This document shows positions 28,943 through 37,406 of a DNA stretch of 64,000 bases, piece after piece. A program made the position numbers and the translations under genes. The first letter of the stretch is position 1; each line of letters opens with the position of its first letter. The notes beneath the pieces are model-generated. The model was not told the origin of the DNA, ran no database searches, and saw nothing but the letters and a program-made list of their open reading frames with translations. The DNA comes from Sulfurimonas crateris. Its GTDB lineage: Bacteria; Campylobacterota; Campylobacteria; Campylobacterales; Sulfurimonadaceae. The stretch covers positions 124,001 through 188,000 of the forward strand of contig NZ_SZPX01000006.1 of the NCBI RefSeq assembly GCF_005217605.1, read 5' to 3'.

Positions 28943-29994
28943 CTCGGCTCTGCCCTTGATTCACACTCTTTTGTTCTAGCCTCAAATAGCTTCATGATCG
29001 TGAGAAAAAATGCGGTGATCGCAGGTCCCAGTATCATTCCCCAGAAACCAAAGGTCGTAAGTCCTGCAATGATCGCAAAAAAGATAATAAGCTCATTCAT
29101 CTTCGCATCATCCTCTTTTAGGAGCCTTAGATTTATCTCTTTTATAATTAAAGGTTTTATAAAAGTATCCGCTATCACCGAAATGACCACTATAGAGTAT
29201 AGCGCTATAAATATGGCATTTGAGCTGTTTCCTGTAGAGAACTCATATAGCATAAACGGAAGCCACATAAGTGCTCCACCGACTACGGGGATCAGAGATG
29301 CAAATCCGTACATGATCCCAAACAGAAGCCCGTTGTAACCCATAAAAGATATGGCAACGCCAAAGAGTATGCCCTGAAACATAGCATTTACTATGATCGA
29401 GTAAAAAACGACACTCATGACCGACGAGAGCTCTTTTGCCAAAAGCGTTGTCTCTTCAACCGACATCTGAACGACTCTTTTTAGAAAATCTACTACAAAT
29501 CCGCCGTTATATTGTGCAAAAAAATAAAAAACAATTACAAGAAAAGAGTTTTTAAGATAGCCGGCACTTAAAGAACCTATGTTTCCAGTAAAAGAGATTA
29601 CATAAGATGCAATAGAATTAACACTCACATCCTTCATCATATCATCCGTAAATGGCTTTAAAAAAGAGAGATAATCGGGCGGAGTCTCTAAAAATTCTCT
29701 AATAAATATCTCTATATTCTTAAAGACTACAGGGTCCATGCTGTTTAGTTTTATAGTAAGGGTTGCCAAAAAATATCCAAGCGGCACAAAAAAGAGAACC
29801 GCCAGCAAAAAGCTCGATATTAGCGCGGCGAAAAACTTTGATTTTAACACTTTCTCAAAGAAGTTCTGGATATTTGAAGTCGATATTGCAAGAAGCGCCG
29901 CAATAACCATGCCCATTAAGAACGGGGCATAGAGCAGATACATCCAGTAGAGCGACGTTGCGAATAAAATGGCAACAAAATATTGCGGCTTCAA
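28939..29994 (-). CDS. AI-2E family transporter (PerM-like)
   Basis: A 351-residue polytopic membrane protein with the usual hydrophobic segments and the family motif region ([54 protein letters not shown]). The family includes exporters of AI-2 and Na+/H+ antiporters, so the substrate is open. It overlaps ruvB by 4 bp (ATGA type) and is probably co-transcribed. Confidence 0.85.
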   Translation of the reverse strand: MKPQYFVAILFATSLYWMYLLYAPFLMGMVIAALLAISTSNIQNFFEKVLKSKFFAALISSFLLAVLFFVPLGYFLATLTIKLNSMDPVVFKNIEIFIREFLETPPDYLSFLKPFTDDMMKDVSVNSIASYVISFTGNIGSLSAGYLKNSFLVIVFYFFAQYNGGFVVDFLKRVVQMSVEETTLLAKELSSVMSVVFYSIIVNAMFQGILFGVAISFMGYNGLLFGIMYGFASLIPVVGGALMWLPFMLYEFSTGNSSNAIFIALYSIVVISVIADTFIKPLIIKEINLRLLKEDDAKMNELIIFFAIIAGLTTFGFWGMILGPAITAFFLTIMKLFEARTKECESRAEPS

Positions 29995-31004
29995 AACAGG
30001 CCTCCTTCTTCTTGGTATGGAATTTCGATGTTTAATATCTCATAAGTACTTCTGGTAGCTCTTCTGCCTTTGGCAGTTCTCTCCAGATAACCGTTGGCAA
30101 TTAGATAAGGCTCCAAAACATCCTCTACGGTCCCCTCATCTTCACTAAGCGCTGCTGCTATGGTACTTAACCCGATAGCCCTTCCGTTTGCTCCGACAAG
30201 CAGATTTAAAAGCTTTATATCCATCTCATCAAAGCCGTGAGAGTTTATTCCAAGCTCTTCAAGCGCATATTTTGTTCTTGAGTGCGCTATATCTTTCTCA
30301 TTTGCTACATCTGCAAAATCTCTTACACGGCGCAGAAGTCTAAGTGCGATACGCGGAGTTCCGCGGCTTCTTTTGGCTATCTCTAAACACGCTTCATGCG
30401 CTATGGCTTTGCTTAATTTTCTAGATGCCTGAGAGATGATCTTTGCAAGCTCGTCAGAAGAGTAGAACTGCATCCTAAAGTTCATCCCGAATCTGTCTCT
30501 AAGAGGGTTGGAGAGCATTCCCGCTCTTGTTGTTGCACCTACGAGAGTAAAACGAGGAAGGTCTATCTTTACGGTCTGTGCTGCAGGACCGCTTCCTATG
30601 ATAATGTCGATCCTAAAATCTTCCATAGATGAGTATAGTATCTCTTCAACGGCGGGAGATAGGCGGTGGATCTCATCTATAAAGAGTATGTCACCCTCTT
30701 CCAAATTAGTAAGTATTGCCGCCAGATCTCCGCTTTTTTCTATCATAGGAGCAGCCGTTACTTTAATATTTGCATCCATCTCGTTTGCAATAATAAGAGC
30801 CAAAGTGGTCTTACCCAACCCCGGAGGTCCGAAAAAGAGAATGTGGTCAAGCGCCTCGCCCCTTTTTTTGCTCGCTTCTATAAAGACGCCGAGATTTTTT
30901 TTGATCTGCTCCTGCCCGATATACTCACTCCAAGCACTTGGGCGAAGCGTTATCTCGCAGCTCTCCTCGTTGTCAAATCTCTCTATCTCTACCAATCTTT
31001 CCAT
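29991..31004 (-). CDS. ruvB: Holliday junction branch migration helicase RuvB
   Basis: AAA+ motor that drives branch migration with RuvA. The 337-residue form starts [10 protein letters not shown], which fits the family length. The open frame continues 47 codons upstream, but that part runs through a structured intergenic element and has no support. GGAGAG lies 4 nt before the ATG at 31004. Motifs are [13 protein letters not shown] (Walker A), [12 protein letters not shown] (Walker B), [18 protein letters not shown] and the C-terminal winged helix. Confidence 0.95.
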   Translation of the reverse strand: MERLVEIERFDNEESCEITLRPSAWSEYIGQEQIKKNLGVFIEASKKRGEALDHILFFGPPGLGKTTLALIIANEMDANIKVTAAPMIEKSGDLAAILTNLEEGDILFIDEIHRLSPAVEEILYSSMEDFRIDIIIGSGPAAQTVKIDLPRFTLVGATTRAGMLSNPLRDRFGMNFRMQFYSSDELAKIISQASRKLSKAIAHEACLEIAKRSRGTPRIALRLLRRVRDFADVANEKDIAHSRTKYALEELGINSHGFDEMDIKLLNLLVGANGRAIGLSTIAAALSEDEGTVEDVLEPYLIANGYLERTAKGRRATRSTYEILNIEIPYQEEGGLF

Positions 31005-31033
31005 AATCTCTCCGTAAGGCATTTTATAATTCT

Positions 31034-31134
31034 CGAAAAACTTAGTTTTTCGTAGCTTTAGGGGGTTGTAGGGACTGGGTCTGCCCCCTTGGGTATTAGT
31101 CCCTGCCACTAAAACGGGCGAGTTCGTTTTAGTG
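31034..31134. repeat. Three-hairpin intergenic element between panB and ruvB
   Basis: Three inverted repeats occupy most of a 141-bp gap: CGAAAAAC-TTA-GTTTTTCG (31034-31052); AGGGGG/CCCCCT (31060-31089) interleaved with AGGGACT/AGTCCCT (31070-31104); and CACTAAAACG-GGCGAGTT-CGTTTTAGTG (31107-31134). The middle pair could form alternative structures. It may be a dispersed genomic repeat or a structured mRNA leader of ruvB. Confidence 0.5.
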
Positions 31135-31145
31135 CGTAACATCAA

Positions 31146-31937
31146 TTAGTAAGTGTGTATATCTTGAGGGAACTCGCCGCTTCTAACCTCATCGGAGTAG
31201 CTCTTTATCGCACCCTTTACCAAAGAGGCTCCATCCATATATTTCTTTACAAATTTAGGAGTAAACTCCTCAAACAGACCAAGCATATCAGAAAAAACAA
31301 GCACCTGCCCATCTACATCTTTTCCTGCACCGATTCCGATAACCGGTATTGAGACACTCTTTGCGACCTCTTTTGCGACATCGGCTTTTACACCCTCTAT
31401 GACCATACAAAACGCACCGGCTCTCTCAACCGCTTTGGCATCTCTGATGAGCTGCTCCTGCTCCTCTTGGCTCTTACCCTTTACCTTATATCCACCCTCT
31501 GAACGAACAGCTTGTGGCAGCAGTCCTATGTGTCCGCAGACCGCTATACCGTTTGAGCAGAGATGTTCGATAATATGTGCTTTATCCTCTCCTCCCTCTA
31601 TCTTTAGAGCATCAACGGTGGTCTCTTGAAATACCCTTATGGAGTTTCTCAGAGCTTCATCAGGATTTATATATGTACCAAAAGGCATATCGCAGATCAA
31701 AAAACTGCTCTTTGCACCCTGTGCGACCGCATTTGTATGGTAGATCATCTGCTCAAGTGTTGCACTCAGCGTATCGCCCTTGCCTGCAAAGCTCATATTA
31801 AGGCTATCCCCAACCAAAATTATGTCACAACTAGGCTCCAGCAATCTCGCAAACAGCGCATCATAAGCAGTTATCATAACCAGCTTGGAAGCACCCTTGC
31901 TTTTTTTGATGGAAGTTATTGTCATTTTCTTAGTCAT
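31146..31937 (-). CDS. panB: 3-methyl-2-oxobutanoate hydroxymethyltransferase
   Basis: First committed enzyme of pantothenate synthesis, using methylene-THF. The 263-residue protein has the family motifs MITAYDALFARL, DIILVGDSLNMSFAG, CDMPFGTY, ALKIEGGED, GHIGLLPQAV and IGIGAGKDVDGQVLVFSDMLG. It is on the same strand as ruvB, separated by the structured element. Confidence 0.96.
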   Translation of the reverse strand: MTKKMTITSIKKSKGASKLVMITAYDALFARLLEPSCDIILVGDSLNMSFAGKGDTLSATLEQMIYHTNAVAQGAKSSFLICDMPFGTYINPDEALRNSIRVFQETTVDALKIEGGEDKAHIIEHLCSNGIAVCGHIGLLPQAVRSEGGYKVKGKSQEEQEQLIRDAKAVERAGAFCMVIEGVKADVAKEVAKSVSIPVIGIGAGKDVDGQVLVFSDMLGLFEEFTPKFVKKYMDGASLVKGAIKSYSDEVRSGEFPQDIHTY

Positions 31938-31983
31938 ATAAACACTCTTTCTTTGTAATAAAGGTATTTTAACTAAATATTGC

Positions 31984-31989
31984 TATAAT
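31984..31989 (+). promoter_or_regulatory. -10 box of the Hpt-trpA transcript
   Basis: TATAAT in TTGCTATAATTTTGG, 25 bp before the ATG of the Hpt gene, which has AGGAG as ribosome site. Confidence 0.55.
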
Positions 31990-32014
31990 TTTGGCCATAT
32001 AGGAGAAATATTTT

Positions 32015-32419
32015 ATGGGCGTAAGAAGTGATTTAGATTCCAACTTTGATTATGAAATAGTCGATGAGTTTCTGGACCACTACTCTATGATGGTTGACTA
32101 TATGGAGAGTATGATTATAGACCTCTCCAAGCCCAATATGTATGAGATAAGCGTAAATGAACTTTTTCGCGTCTTTCACAACATCAAGTCTGCCTCGAGT
32201 TTTTTAAAGATCACACCCATAGCAAAGCTTGCAGCTTTTGTTGAAGATACGCTTGAGACCATAAGAACCCAGCATAAAAGCGTCAATGAAGAGACGATAA
32301 ACTGGCTTTTGGAGATCAGCGATATGTTTGCTATCTGGAAAGATGATCTCAAACTTGACAATGAGCTGACACACATAAAATATTCTCTACTTAAATTACC
32401 AGATCTGGAGAGCAGTTGA
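32015..32419 (+). CDS. Histidine phosphotransfer (Hpt) domain protein
   Basis: A 134-residue helical protein matching the CheA P1/Hpt fold. The putative phospho-accepting His55 is in FRVFHNIKSASSFL, followed by LAAFVEDTLETIR. No kinase domain is attached, so it would act as an intermediate in a phosphorelay or as a CheY phosphate sink. It overlaps trpA by 4 bp (TTGA), which is an unusual neighbour for a signalling protein. Confidence 0.8.
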   Translation: MGVRSDLDSNFDYEIVDEFLDHYSMMVDYMESMIIDLSKPNMYEISVNELFRVFHNIKSASSFLKITPIAKLAAFVEDTLETIRTQHKSVNEETINWLLEISDMFAIWKDDLKLDNELTHIKYSLLKLPDLESS

Positions 32420-33156
32420 AAAAATTAGTGGCATACATAACATCCGGTTATCCGGAAAAATCTTTTAGTATCGATCTGGCGCTGGCGCTGGCACAGAGTG
32501 GCGTTGATGCCATAGAACTTGGTGTTCCGTTTTCAGACCCCGTTGCTGACGGTCCGGCCATCGAAGATGCAAACCATAAAGCTCTTGGACTTGGATTTAA
32601 ATTTAAGCACCTTTTAGAGATCTCAGAAGTCGTCGCTCCAAAGGTCGATACTCTCTGGATGGGCTACTTCAACAGCTTTTATCAACACGACTTAAACAAC
32701 CTGATCCCGCTTGCAAAAAAAATAGGAGTAAACGGACTGATAATCCCTGACCTTCCTTATGAAGAAACACTTGCTTACAAAGAACTCTTTGACTCAAACA
32801 GCATCTCAAACATAAGTTTTGTAGCACCGACAGATACCGAGGAGAGAATAGAGAAGATAGTAAAAGAGTCTAAAAAGTTTATCTATATGGTAGCCTATGC
32901 GGGAATAACAGGTTCAGGCGTTTCCGAGGACCTTCAACCGATACTCTCATCAATCAAAAAATATACGCCAACACCCGTGTATGTAGGGTTTGGAGTAAAT
33001 GAAAAGACAGCAAAAGAGAAAGTAAAGGGCGCTGATGGCGTCATAGTCGGAAGTGCTTTTGTAAATATACTTTTAAACGATGATCTGACTTACAAGCAAA
33101 AAACAGATAAGTGTTGCGAACTTGCACAAATTATAAAAAATGAGATAAACAGTTAG
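32416..33156 (+). CDS. trpA: Tryptophan synthase alpha subunit
   Basis: The alpha subunit cleaves indole-3-glycerol phosphate to indole. The 246-residue barrel has ELGVPFSDPVADGPAIEDAN, LIIPDLPYEE, FVAPTDTEERI, YAGITGSG and YVGFGVNEKTA. The start is TTG at 32416, overlapping the upstream stop. It is the last host gene before the island. Confidence 0.95.
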   Translation: MKKLVAYITSGYPEKSFSIDLALALAQSGVDAIELGVPFSDPVADGPAIEDANHKALGLGFKFKHLLEISEVVAPKVDTLWMGYFNSFYQHDLNNLIPLAKKIGVNGLIIPDLPYEETLAYKELFDSNSISNISFVAPTDTEERIEKIVKESKKFIYMVAYAGITGSGVSEDLQPILSSIKKYTPTPVYVGFGVNEKTAKEKVKGADGVIVGSAFVNILLNDDLTYKQKTDKCCELAQIIKNEINS

Positions 33157-33206
33157 AAAGCTTGTGATTGTTTTTTTGGAGGGTGGATATTTTGCTAAGT
33201 AAAATG

Positions 33207-33254
33207 GTGCGCCCGACATGATTCGAACATGTGACCGCTGGTACCGCAAACCTT
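33207..33254 (-). other. attachment site: 3' half of tRNA-Arg(GCG)
   Basis: On the minus strand these 48 bases are the 3' part of a tRNA: anticodon loop TTGCGGT (anticodon GCG, arginine), stem ACCAG, T arm ACATG-TTCGAAT-CATGT, acceptor strand CGGGCGC and encoded ACCA. The 5' half is missing and replaced by unrelated sequence. The fragment stops in the anticodon stem, where tyrosine integrases often cut, and an integrase gene follows within 165 bp. It therefore looks like the left attachment site of the island. The intact tRNA should be at the right end of the island, outside the window. Confidence 0.85.
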
Positions 33255-33339
33255 TGTACTATCGTTTCTTAAAATGTAAAACCACCTATTTTTAGGGGCT
33301 TATAGCATACTTACTTTACTATAACAATATCATTTAGGG

Positions 33340-33345
33340 TATAAT
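33340..33345 (+). promoter_or_regulatory. Putative -10 box and direct repeats upstream of the integrase
   Basis: TATAAT lies 73 bp before the integrase ATG. Between them, AAGTGGGA occurs twice (about 33357 and 33369, as AAGTGGGATACAAAGTGGGA). These 12-bp-spaced repeats could be arm-type integrase sites. This is a guess based on position. Confidence 0.35.
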
Positions 33346-33418
33346 AGTGTCAAAAGAAGTGGGATACAAAGTGGGACTTTGATTATTATCTCTAAATTTT
33401 CATATATAGGACTGCGAT

Positions 33419-34561
33419 ATGGCTTTACCGAATGAATTCATCAATGATATTAGCTCACTAAAAGGTCTTAAAGCAAATAAGGACTTCACACGCTTTAGAT
33501 ATCGCTTTAAAGTAGAGGGTAAAGAGTATACCACTACCATTGATTATTCTTCCAAAAAAGCCTGGACTCCTAAAGTTAGAAAAGACAACGCTCGCAAAGA
33601 AGCAGAACTGTTTAAAGAACGAAAAAAAGTTGAAACCTTACAACCGTTTAATCCCGATACCAAAGTAAGCTTTATTGCAAAAGAGTATTTTCATAAAAAA
33701 TGTGCAGATACGCAATGGACAAATGATCGTAAAAGGTTATATGAGTTATATATTGAACCTTTCATAGGAAACAAACAAATTAGTAAAATCTCTGAATACC
33801 ATATTGACTCTATTCGAAAAAATATGGAAACAACAAATCACCATCAATATAAAGAAGGTGGAAACAGTATCCGCTCAATAGAAAAAGTTTTGTTTCAAGT
33901 TCTTAAGCCTATTTTAGAATATGCTAAATCCAATGGTGCAATTCAAAAGTTACCACAGATGACAATTCCTAATCGACCAAAGAGAAGTCAACGCAAAAGA
34001 AAAGTGAAAAATGCAAGTGAAAAACTAGTCTTACTATATAATGCTATTAATACTAGATATCAAAATGATCCATTTTACAGAGCCTTGTTTTTATTTGCAT
34101 TTCACGGTAGAAGATGGGGAGAGATAAAAACTCTTCACTGGGAGAGTGTAGATTTCCAAGCTGAAAAATACACCATAGAAGCTCAGTATAACAAGATCGG
34201 TGAAGATCAAGAATATTTTCTGCCTGCAGATATCCAGATAGCTTTTGAGGAAATATGTTTAGATAAAACAGGGCTCGTATTTAAAAGCCCAAAAACAAAA
34301 CAAATTATGGATAGTCCGCGTAGACAACTTTCCAAACTAAAAGATGACACAGGCATTCAAGAGTTAACAATGCATTATTTCAGACATTTATTAGCTACAG
34401 CACTCAGTGAGTATGGTGCTGCCGCTCCTGTGATGAGTGCGGCACTTGGACATACACGCTCGGATACAGTTGACTTATATTACAGAAGTGCAAACCATTT
34501 AAAAGGTTCTCAAGACGCTATCACTCAATTAGAAAAAATTGTGTCTATACAGAATCTATGA
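33419..34561 (+). CDS. Tyrosine recombinase / integrase
   Basis: A 380-residue site-specific recombinase that would insert and excise the island at tRNA-Arg. Residues about 80-180 are a core-binding (SAM-like) domain. The catalytic domain has Arg232 in FHGRRWGEI, His319 and Arg322 in MHYFRHLLA, His345 in LGHTRSDT and Tyr354/Tyr355 in DLYYRSA. All key residues are present, so it should be active. It reads away from the attachment site into the island and is one of the few plus-strand genes there. Confidence 0.92.
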   Translation: MALPNEFINDISSLKGLKANKDFTRFRYRFKVEGKEYTTTIDYSSKKAWTPKVRKDNARKEAELFKERKKVETLQPFNPDTKVSFIAKEYFHKKCADTQWTNDRKRLYELYIEPFIGNKQISKISEYHIDSIRKNMETTNHHQYKEGGNSIRSIEKVLFQVLKPILEYAKSNGAIQKLPQMTIPNRPKRSQRKRKVKNASEKLVLLYNAINTRYQNDPFYRALFLFAFHGRRWGEIKTLHWESVDFQAEKYTIEAQYNKIGEDQEYFLPADIQIAFEEICLDKTGLVFKSPKTKQIMDSPRRQLSKLKDDTGIQELTMHYFRHLLATALSEYGAAAPVMSAALGHTRSDTVDLYYRSANHLKGSQDAITQLEKIVSIQNL

Positions 34562-34575
34562 GACTGTTGTATATT

Positions 34576-34860
34576 TTACTCCTCTACTCTGCAAAGTCTA
34601 ATCTCCAAGAGCAGATCATCTCTTTTAAAGTACTCGTTTTTATAGATCTCCCAGTTGTTGTTTTTACTTACAAGCATCTTTTGGTTATTGGCAATGCCGG
34701 TTGAGCAAAGGAGCTTCTTTTGATTTGCAAACGCCTCTACTTTTTCATCCATATCAAATGAGTTTATATGGTTAATGCCTAGTTTTAACATGTACATAGA
34801 ACCCGTAAACAATACTGAAACCAAAGCAATAACCGCTACGCTCTCTAAAATACTCTTCAT
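34576..34860 (-). CDS. Small membrane-anchored protein, family A
   Basis: A 94-residue protein with one N-terminal membrane helix (VAVIALVSVLFTGSMYMLKLG). Its C-terminal part (LVSKNNNWEIYKNEYFKRDD, then LLLEIRLC) closely matches the C terminus of the protein at 36124-36483, so the two are paralogues. I recognise no named family. It converges with the integrase gene. The next minus-strand gene upstream is another small membrane protein. Confidence 0.65.
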   Translation of the reverse strand: MKSILESVAVIALVSVLFTGSMYMLKLGINHINSFDMDEKVEAFANQKKLLCSTGIANNQKMLVSKNNNWEIYKNEYFKRDDLLLEIRLCRVEE

Positions 34861-34877
34861 ATCTTTTGTCTCCTTTG

Positions 34878-35048
34878 TTAAAACAGCTTCATAAAAAGCT
34901 CTCTGATCTTGCTGTATCGCTCATACTTTACTATTACGACTACTACACCTATAAATATACCGATCCCTAGATAGAGAAGCAGCGGCGGCTCATTTGAAGG
35001 TGGAAAAAACTCTCTTATAAGTATCAGTGTATCTTGATTTAAAACCAT
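34878..35048 (-). CDS. Small membrane protein, 56 residues
   Basis: Read from the ATG at 35048: MVLNQDTLILIREFFPPSNE, then a strong hydrophobic helix (LLLYLGIGIFIGVVVVIVKY) and a basic end. A cytoplasmic basic tail after the helix suggests an N-out topology. It lies between two other minus-strand genes with tight spacing, and the following gene begins 18 bp after its stop. Function unknown. It is supported by the membrane helix and packing only. Confidence 0.5.
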   Translation of the reverse strand: MVLNQDTLILIREFFPPSNEPPLLLYLGIGIFIGVVVVIVKYERYSKIRELFMKLF

Positions 35049-35120
35049 TGCTATTCTCTTTCATTACACCTAGATATGGAAACTATCTTGTCTTCTTTGA
35101 CAAACTTGTCTCCTATTTTT

Positions 35121-35543
35121 TTACTTTTTTAACTCACTTTTATCTTGAGCAAACTCATGTGAGAGAAACTTCTCTCTTTGGATGATGCAGTATTCTTTAT
35201 ATCTGCATATATATTTGCTTGACACTTCTCTCTTATGCACTCCCGAAACCCTATATGTTCCAAAGAGCCAGAAGAGAGAGCTTTTCTTTATTAGCTCTTT
35301 TGGGTGTTTGCAAAGAAGCTTTTCATAATCACTCCCCAAAGCGCTGTGTTCGTTGTAGAGTGTTTGTCTTCCCTCTATGGTATAGATGCCATTCTCATCC
35401 AAGGAGAGCGTTGCATCGAAAAAAACACTATGCATCTCTTTATGCCCTATATGGTAAAAACGCTCACCTGTAGGATTTACAAGTATCTCTCTGTTGTGCT
35501 CATCTATTAAGATGTTTACATTGCTGTAGAGTATTTTTGACAT
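35121..35543 (-). CDS. Hypothetical protein, 140 residues
   Basis: A soluble protein without signal peptide or recognised motif. It begins MSKILYSNVNILIDEHNRE and is basic towards the C terminus. A ribosome site (AAGGAG) precedes the ATG. It belongs to the same run of minus-strand genes as the NYN protein. Confidence 0.6.
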   Translation of the reverse strand: MSKILYSNVNILIDEHNREILVNPTGERFYHIGHKEMHSVFFDATLSLDENGIYTIEGRQTLYNEHSALGSDYEKLLCKHPKELIKKSSLFWLFGTYRVSGVHKREVSSKYICRYKEYCIIQREKFLSHEFAQDKSELKK

Positions 35544-35618
35544 TGGCTCTCCTTGTTTCTTTAGTAGAGTATAATTGTAAGATATGGGAGTGCGGGCGTT
35601 GTTTCGCTCTTTTTATTT

Positions 35619-36116
35619 TTAAAGCTCAAACCTGCTAAGGGTGATGAGTTTTAGATTTTTATCGCACAGGTTCATCTTCATAGCTATGCGTTTTTTATTG
35701 GCGTCTTGCATGATCCAAGTAAGTTTTTTACGCTCTGAGAGTATCTTTTTGGCGATATCTACAAAGTCGCTGTCAGAGGAGATAAATATAAACTCTTCAT
35801 ACTCTTTGAGGATTCTGTAGACACTCTTTATCTTTGCATCACTATCGCTCTTATGTGCTACGAGCACTTCAAAACCGTTCTTTTGCATAGAGATAAGCTT
35901 GGAGTTTTTTATGGGGTTAGTAGTTATGATAAATGAACGTTCCGGTGCGAACTTGAGTGAGTTTTTTATTTTTAGAAGATGGCTGTAAGGTATATTCTCC
36001 AGATCCCAAAGCAGCACCGCCTTTTCTCTGTAGTTGCCACTTCCCCAAGTTACCTCTTTTATAACATCTTCATCAACGGCTTGAAAATAGTTCTCAAAAC
36101 AAAAAAATGAAAACAT
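35619..36116 (-). CDS. NYN/PIN-like domain protein (putative ribonuclease)
   Basis: The core is a NYN (LabA-like, PIN-fold) domain, which in other proteins is a metal-dependent RNase. Acidic residues are in place: LLWDLENIPY near the N terminus, KSDSDAKI in the middle and FIFISSDSDFVDIA towards the end. I use the ATG at 36116 (165 residues) rather than 36140 because GAGGT lies about 10 nt upstream and the longer start would run into the preceding gene. Target and regulation are unknown. Confidence 0.75.
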   Translation of the reverse strand: MFSFFCFENYFQAVDEDVIKEVTWGSGNYREKAVLLWDLENIPYSHLLKIKNSLKFAPERSFIITTNPIKNSKLISMQKNGFEVLVAHKSDSDAKIKSVYRILKEYEEFIFISSDSDFVDIAKKILSERKKLTWIMQDANKKRIAMKMNLCDKNLKLITLSRFEL

Positions 36117-36123
36117 CTGCCCG

Positions 36124-36483
36124 CTACCTCTTCTGCTCACAGTTTATTATTTCTAAAAGCAGATCCTCTTTTTTAAAATAGCTATCCTCATAAACACTCC
36201 ATCCCTCTTTTATAGAGACAAGATAGTGCTCCTTCTTTTTAAACGCTCCGGTTTCACAGATAAAAGAGTTCTCGTCATAAAACGCTCTTCTTTTCTCTTT
36301 AACGGCACTGTTGTCATAGAGCGCAAAGAGATAGGAGAGTATGGTTACAAATACAAAGGAGCCCATAAAGATAAAGAGTATCGTCCATAGTGAAGGCTTT
36401 TGACCCCTTTTTAAAGCCGAGAAGTGCAGCAGCACCAGCGCAAAACCAAGGATGATTGAGAGTTTAAAGATTTCAAGAGCCAC
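36124..36483 (-). CDS. Membrane protein, family A paralogue
   Basis: A 119-residue protein with two hydrophobic helices (about 5-24 and 32-55), then a soluble tail ending YLVSIKEGWSVYEDSYFKKE and LLLEIINC. The tail matches the paralogue at 34576-34860. The shared tail (W-x-x-Y, then Y/F-F-K-x-x-D/E-LLLEI) is the conserved part, while the membrane parts differ. No known family is recognised. Confidence 0.65.
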   Translation of the reverse strand: MALEIFKLSIILGFALVLLHFSALKRGQKPSLWTILFIFMGSFVFVTILSYLFALYDNSAVKEKRRAFYDENSFICETGAFKKKEHYLVSIKEGWSVYEDSYFKKEDLLLEIINCEQKR

Positions 36484-36600
36484 GCTATCGCCTTCTTCTG
36501 TTTTTATAAAAAGTATAAGAAATGCGTGTGAAAACGTGGTTGCGTTTTAGAGAGGGCAGAATATATTTAGATTAATTGAGGTTTTAAAAGAGAGTGCGGA

Positions 36601-36843
36601 CTACTTTTTTACACTCTCTATCTTTTGGCAGATCTCAGTCATAACATACTCTAGCTTTTTTGCTTTTTCGTAGTAGTCCAGAAACGGTTCTACCCAGTTT
36701 GGGATTACTAAAGGTTTGCCTTCTCTCATCACTCCCCAATTGTTGATTGTTGAATAGGGAACTCTGCATAATTCGGAGAAATCTTGTTTTGAGATTTCAA
36801 GCTCTTTCAACCTTAGAATAAATTGCTCTTTTGTCATAAACAT
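36601..36843 (-). CDS. Small helix-turn-helix protein (candidate repressor)
   Basis: An 80-residue protein with an HTH-like segment (LKELEISKQDFSELCRVPYS, then TINNWG) resembling XRE/Cro-type or KilA-like DNA-binding modules. It is divergent from the small genes at 36974 and 37104. Three copies of ATACTAATAT lie in the divergent region, so it is a candidate for the factor that binds them and controls the consensus promoter there. That assignment is inference. Confidence 0.7.
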   Translation of the reverse strand: MFMTKEQFILRLKELEISKQDFSELCRVPYSTINNWGVMREGKPLVIPNWVEPFLDYYEKAKKLEYVMTEICQKIESVKK

Positions 36844-36882
36844 ACCTTTTTATACTATATTTGGATAATTTTACCATATAAA

Positions 36883-36957
36883 ATACTAATATAGCAATTT
36901 AGTTCTTGACATAATATGCATATTAGTATATAATTTACTTAATAAATACTAATATAG
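36883..36957 (+). promoter_or_regulatory. Full-consensus sigma-70 promoter with three operator-like repeats
   Basis: TTGACA (36906-36911), a 17-bp spacer and TATAAT (36929-36934) form an exact sigma-70 consensus, unusual for this genome. ATACTAATATAG occurs at 36883-36894 and 36946-36957, and its inverse ATATTAGTAT at 36920-36929 inside the spacer. This layout, with operators upstream, in the spacer and just after the start point, fits tight repression by a small repressor. Confidence 0.75.
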
Positions 36958-36973
36958 GATAAAAGGAGAATGG

Positions 36974-37087
36974 ATGAGAAAAGCAAAACACTTAACAAAA
37001 GAGTACAGATATACAATCTTTGTACTCACAATAGAACTTTTGGTGAGTATTACTCAAGCACTGCCGCTTTTAAGTAACGCTGCATAA
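36974..37087 (+). CDS. Short hydrophobic ORF, 37 residues
   Basis: MRKAKHLTKEYRYT followed by a hydrophobic stretch (IFVLTIELLVSITQALPLL). It is the first ORF behind the consensus promoter. AAGGAG is 6 nt before the ATG at 36974; a second ATG at 36970 opens another short frame but is too close to the ribosome site. The basic N terminus and membrane-like helix resemble small toxic or leader peptides. Reality as a protein is uncertain. Confidence 0.35.
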   Translation: MRKAKHLTKEYRYTIFVLTIELLVSITQALPLLSNAA

Positions 37088-37103
37088 TGAAAGGAGTTTT
37101 ACT

Positions 37104-37334
37104 ATGGCACAAAAATCATATGACAAAGCTCTTTTTAGACTTATCTCCATACTCACTATGCTCACTAAAGATGAAAGACCTACTATCTCATCTTTGGCAG
37201 AGGAGTTTAATGTTTCTAAAAGAACAATACAGACCGATATTTATCAAAGGCTCTGTGGCTGGGATATCACCAAAGATAAGCTTGGGAGGCTTGTTTTTAG
37301 GGATGGGTTTGATATTTTTAGCACTACTGCATAA
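37104..37334 (+). CDS. Small HTH protein like the N terminus of a WYL/DeoR regulator
   Basis: A 76-residue protein that is only a winged HTH: LFRLISILTMLTKDERPTIS, then LAEEFNVSKRTIQTDIYQRL. Full WYL-type regulators have this domain followed by a ligand-binding part, which is missing here. A WYL regulator is encoded nearby on the other strand at 37740. It lies behind the consensus promoter. It may act as a stand-alone DNA-binding protein or be a remnant. Confidence 0.6.
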   Translation: MAQKSYDKALFRLISILTMLTKDERPTISSLAEEFNVSKRTIQTDIYQRLCGWDITKDKLGRLVFRDGFDIFSTTA

Positions 37335-37406
37335 CTTTGTTCTTTAGTTTTTGCAGTTGCTATTGTAAAAATCTTCTTCATATAACTCCTTGTTGTTTAC
37401 AATGGG

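Noticed and set aside
31005..31145. N-terminal extension of RuvB by 47 residues
   Set aside because: It runs through the hairpin element, is absent from RuvB of normal length, and a good ribosome site precedes the internal ATG at 31004.
37087..37347. Alternative plus-strand frame overlapping the small HTH gene
   Set aside because: It overlaps the HTH frame almost completely; the HTH frame has a recognisable winged-helix pattern and this one has none.
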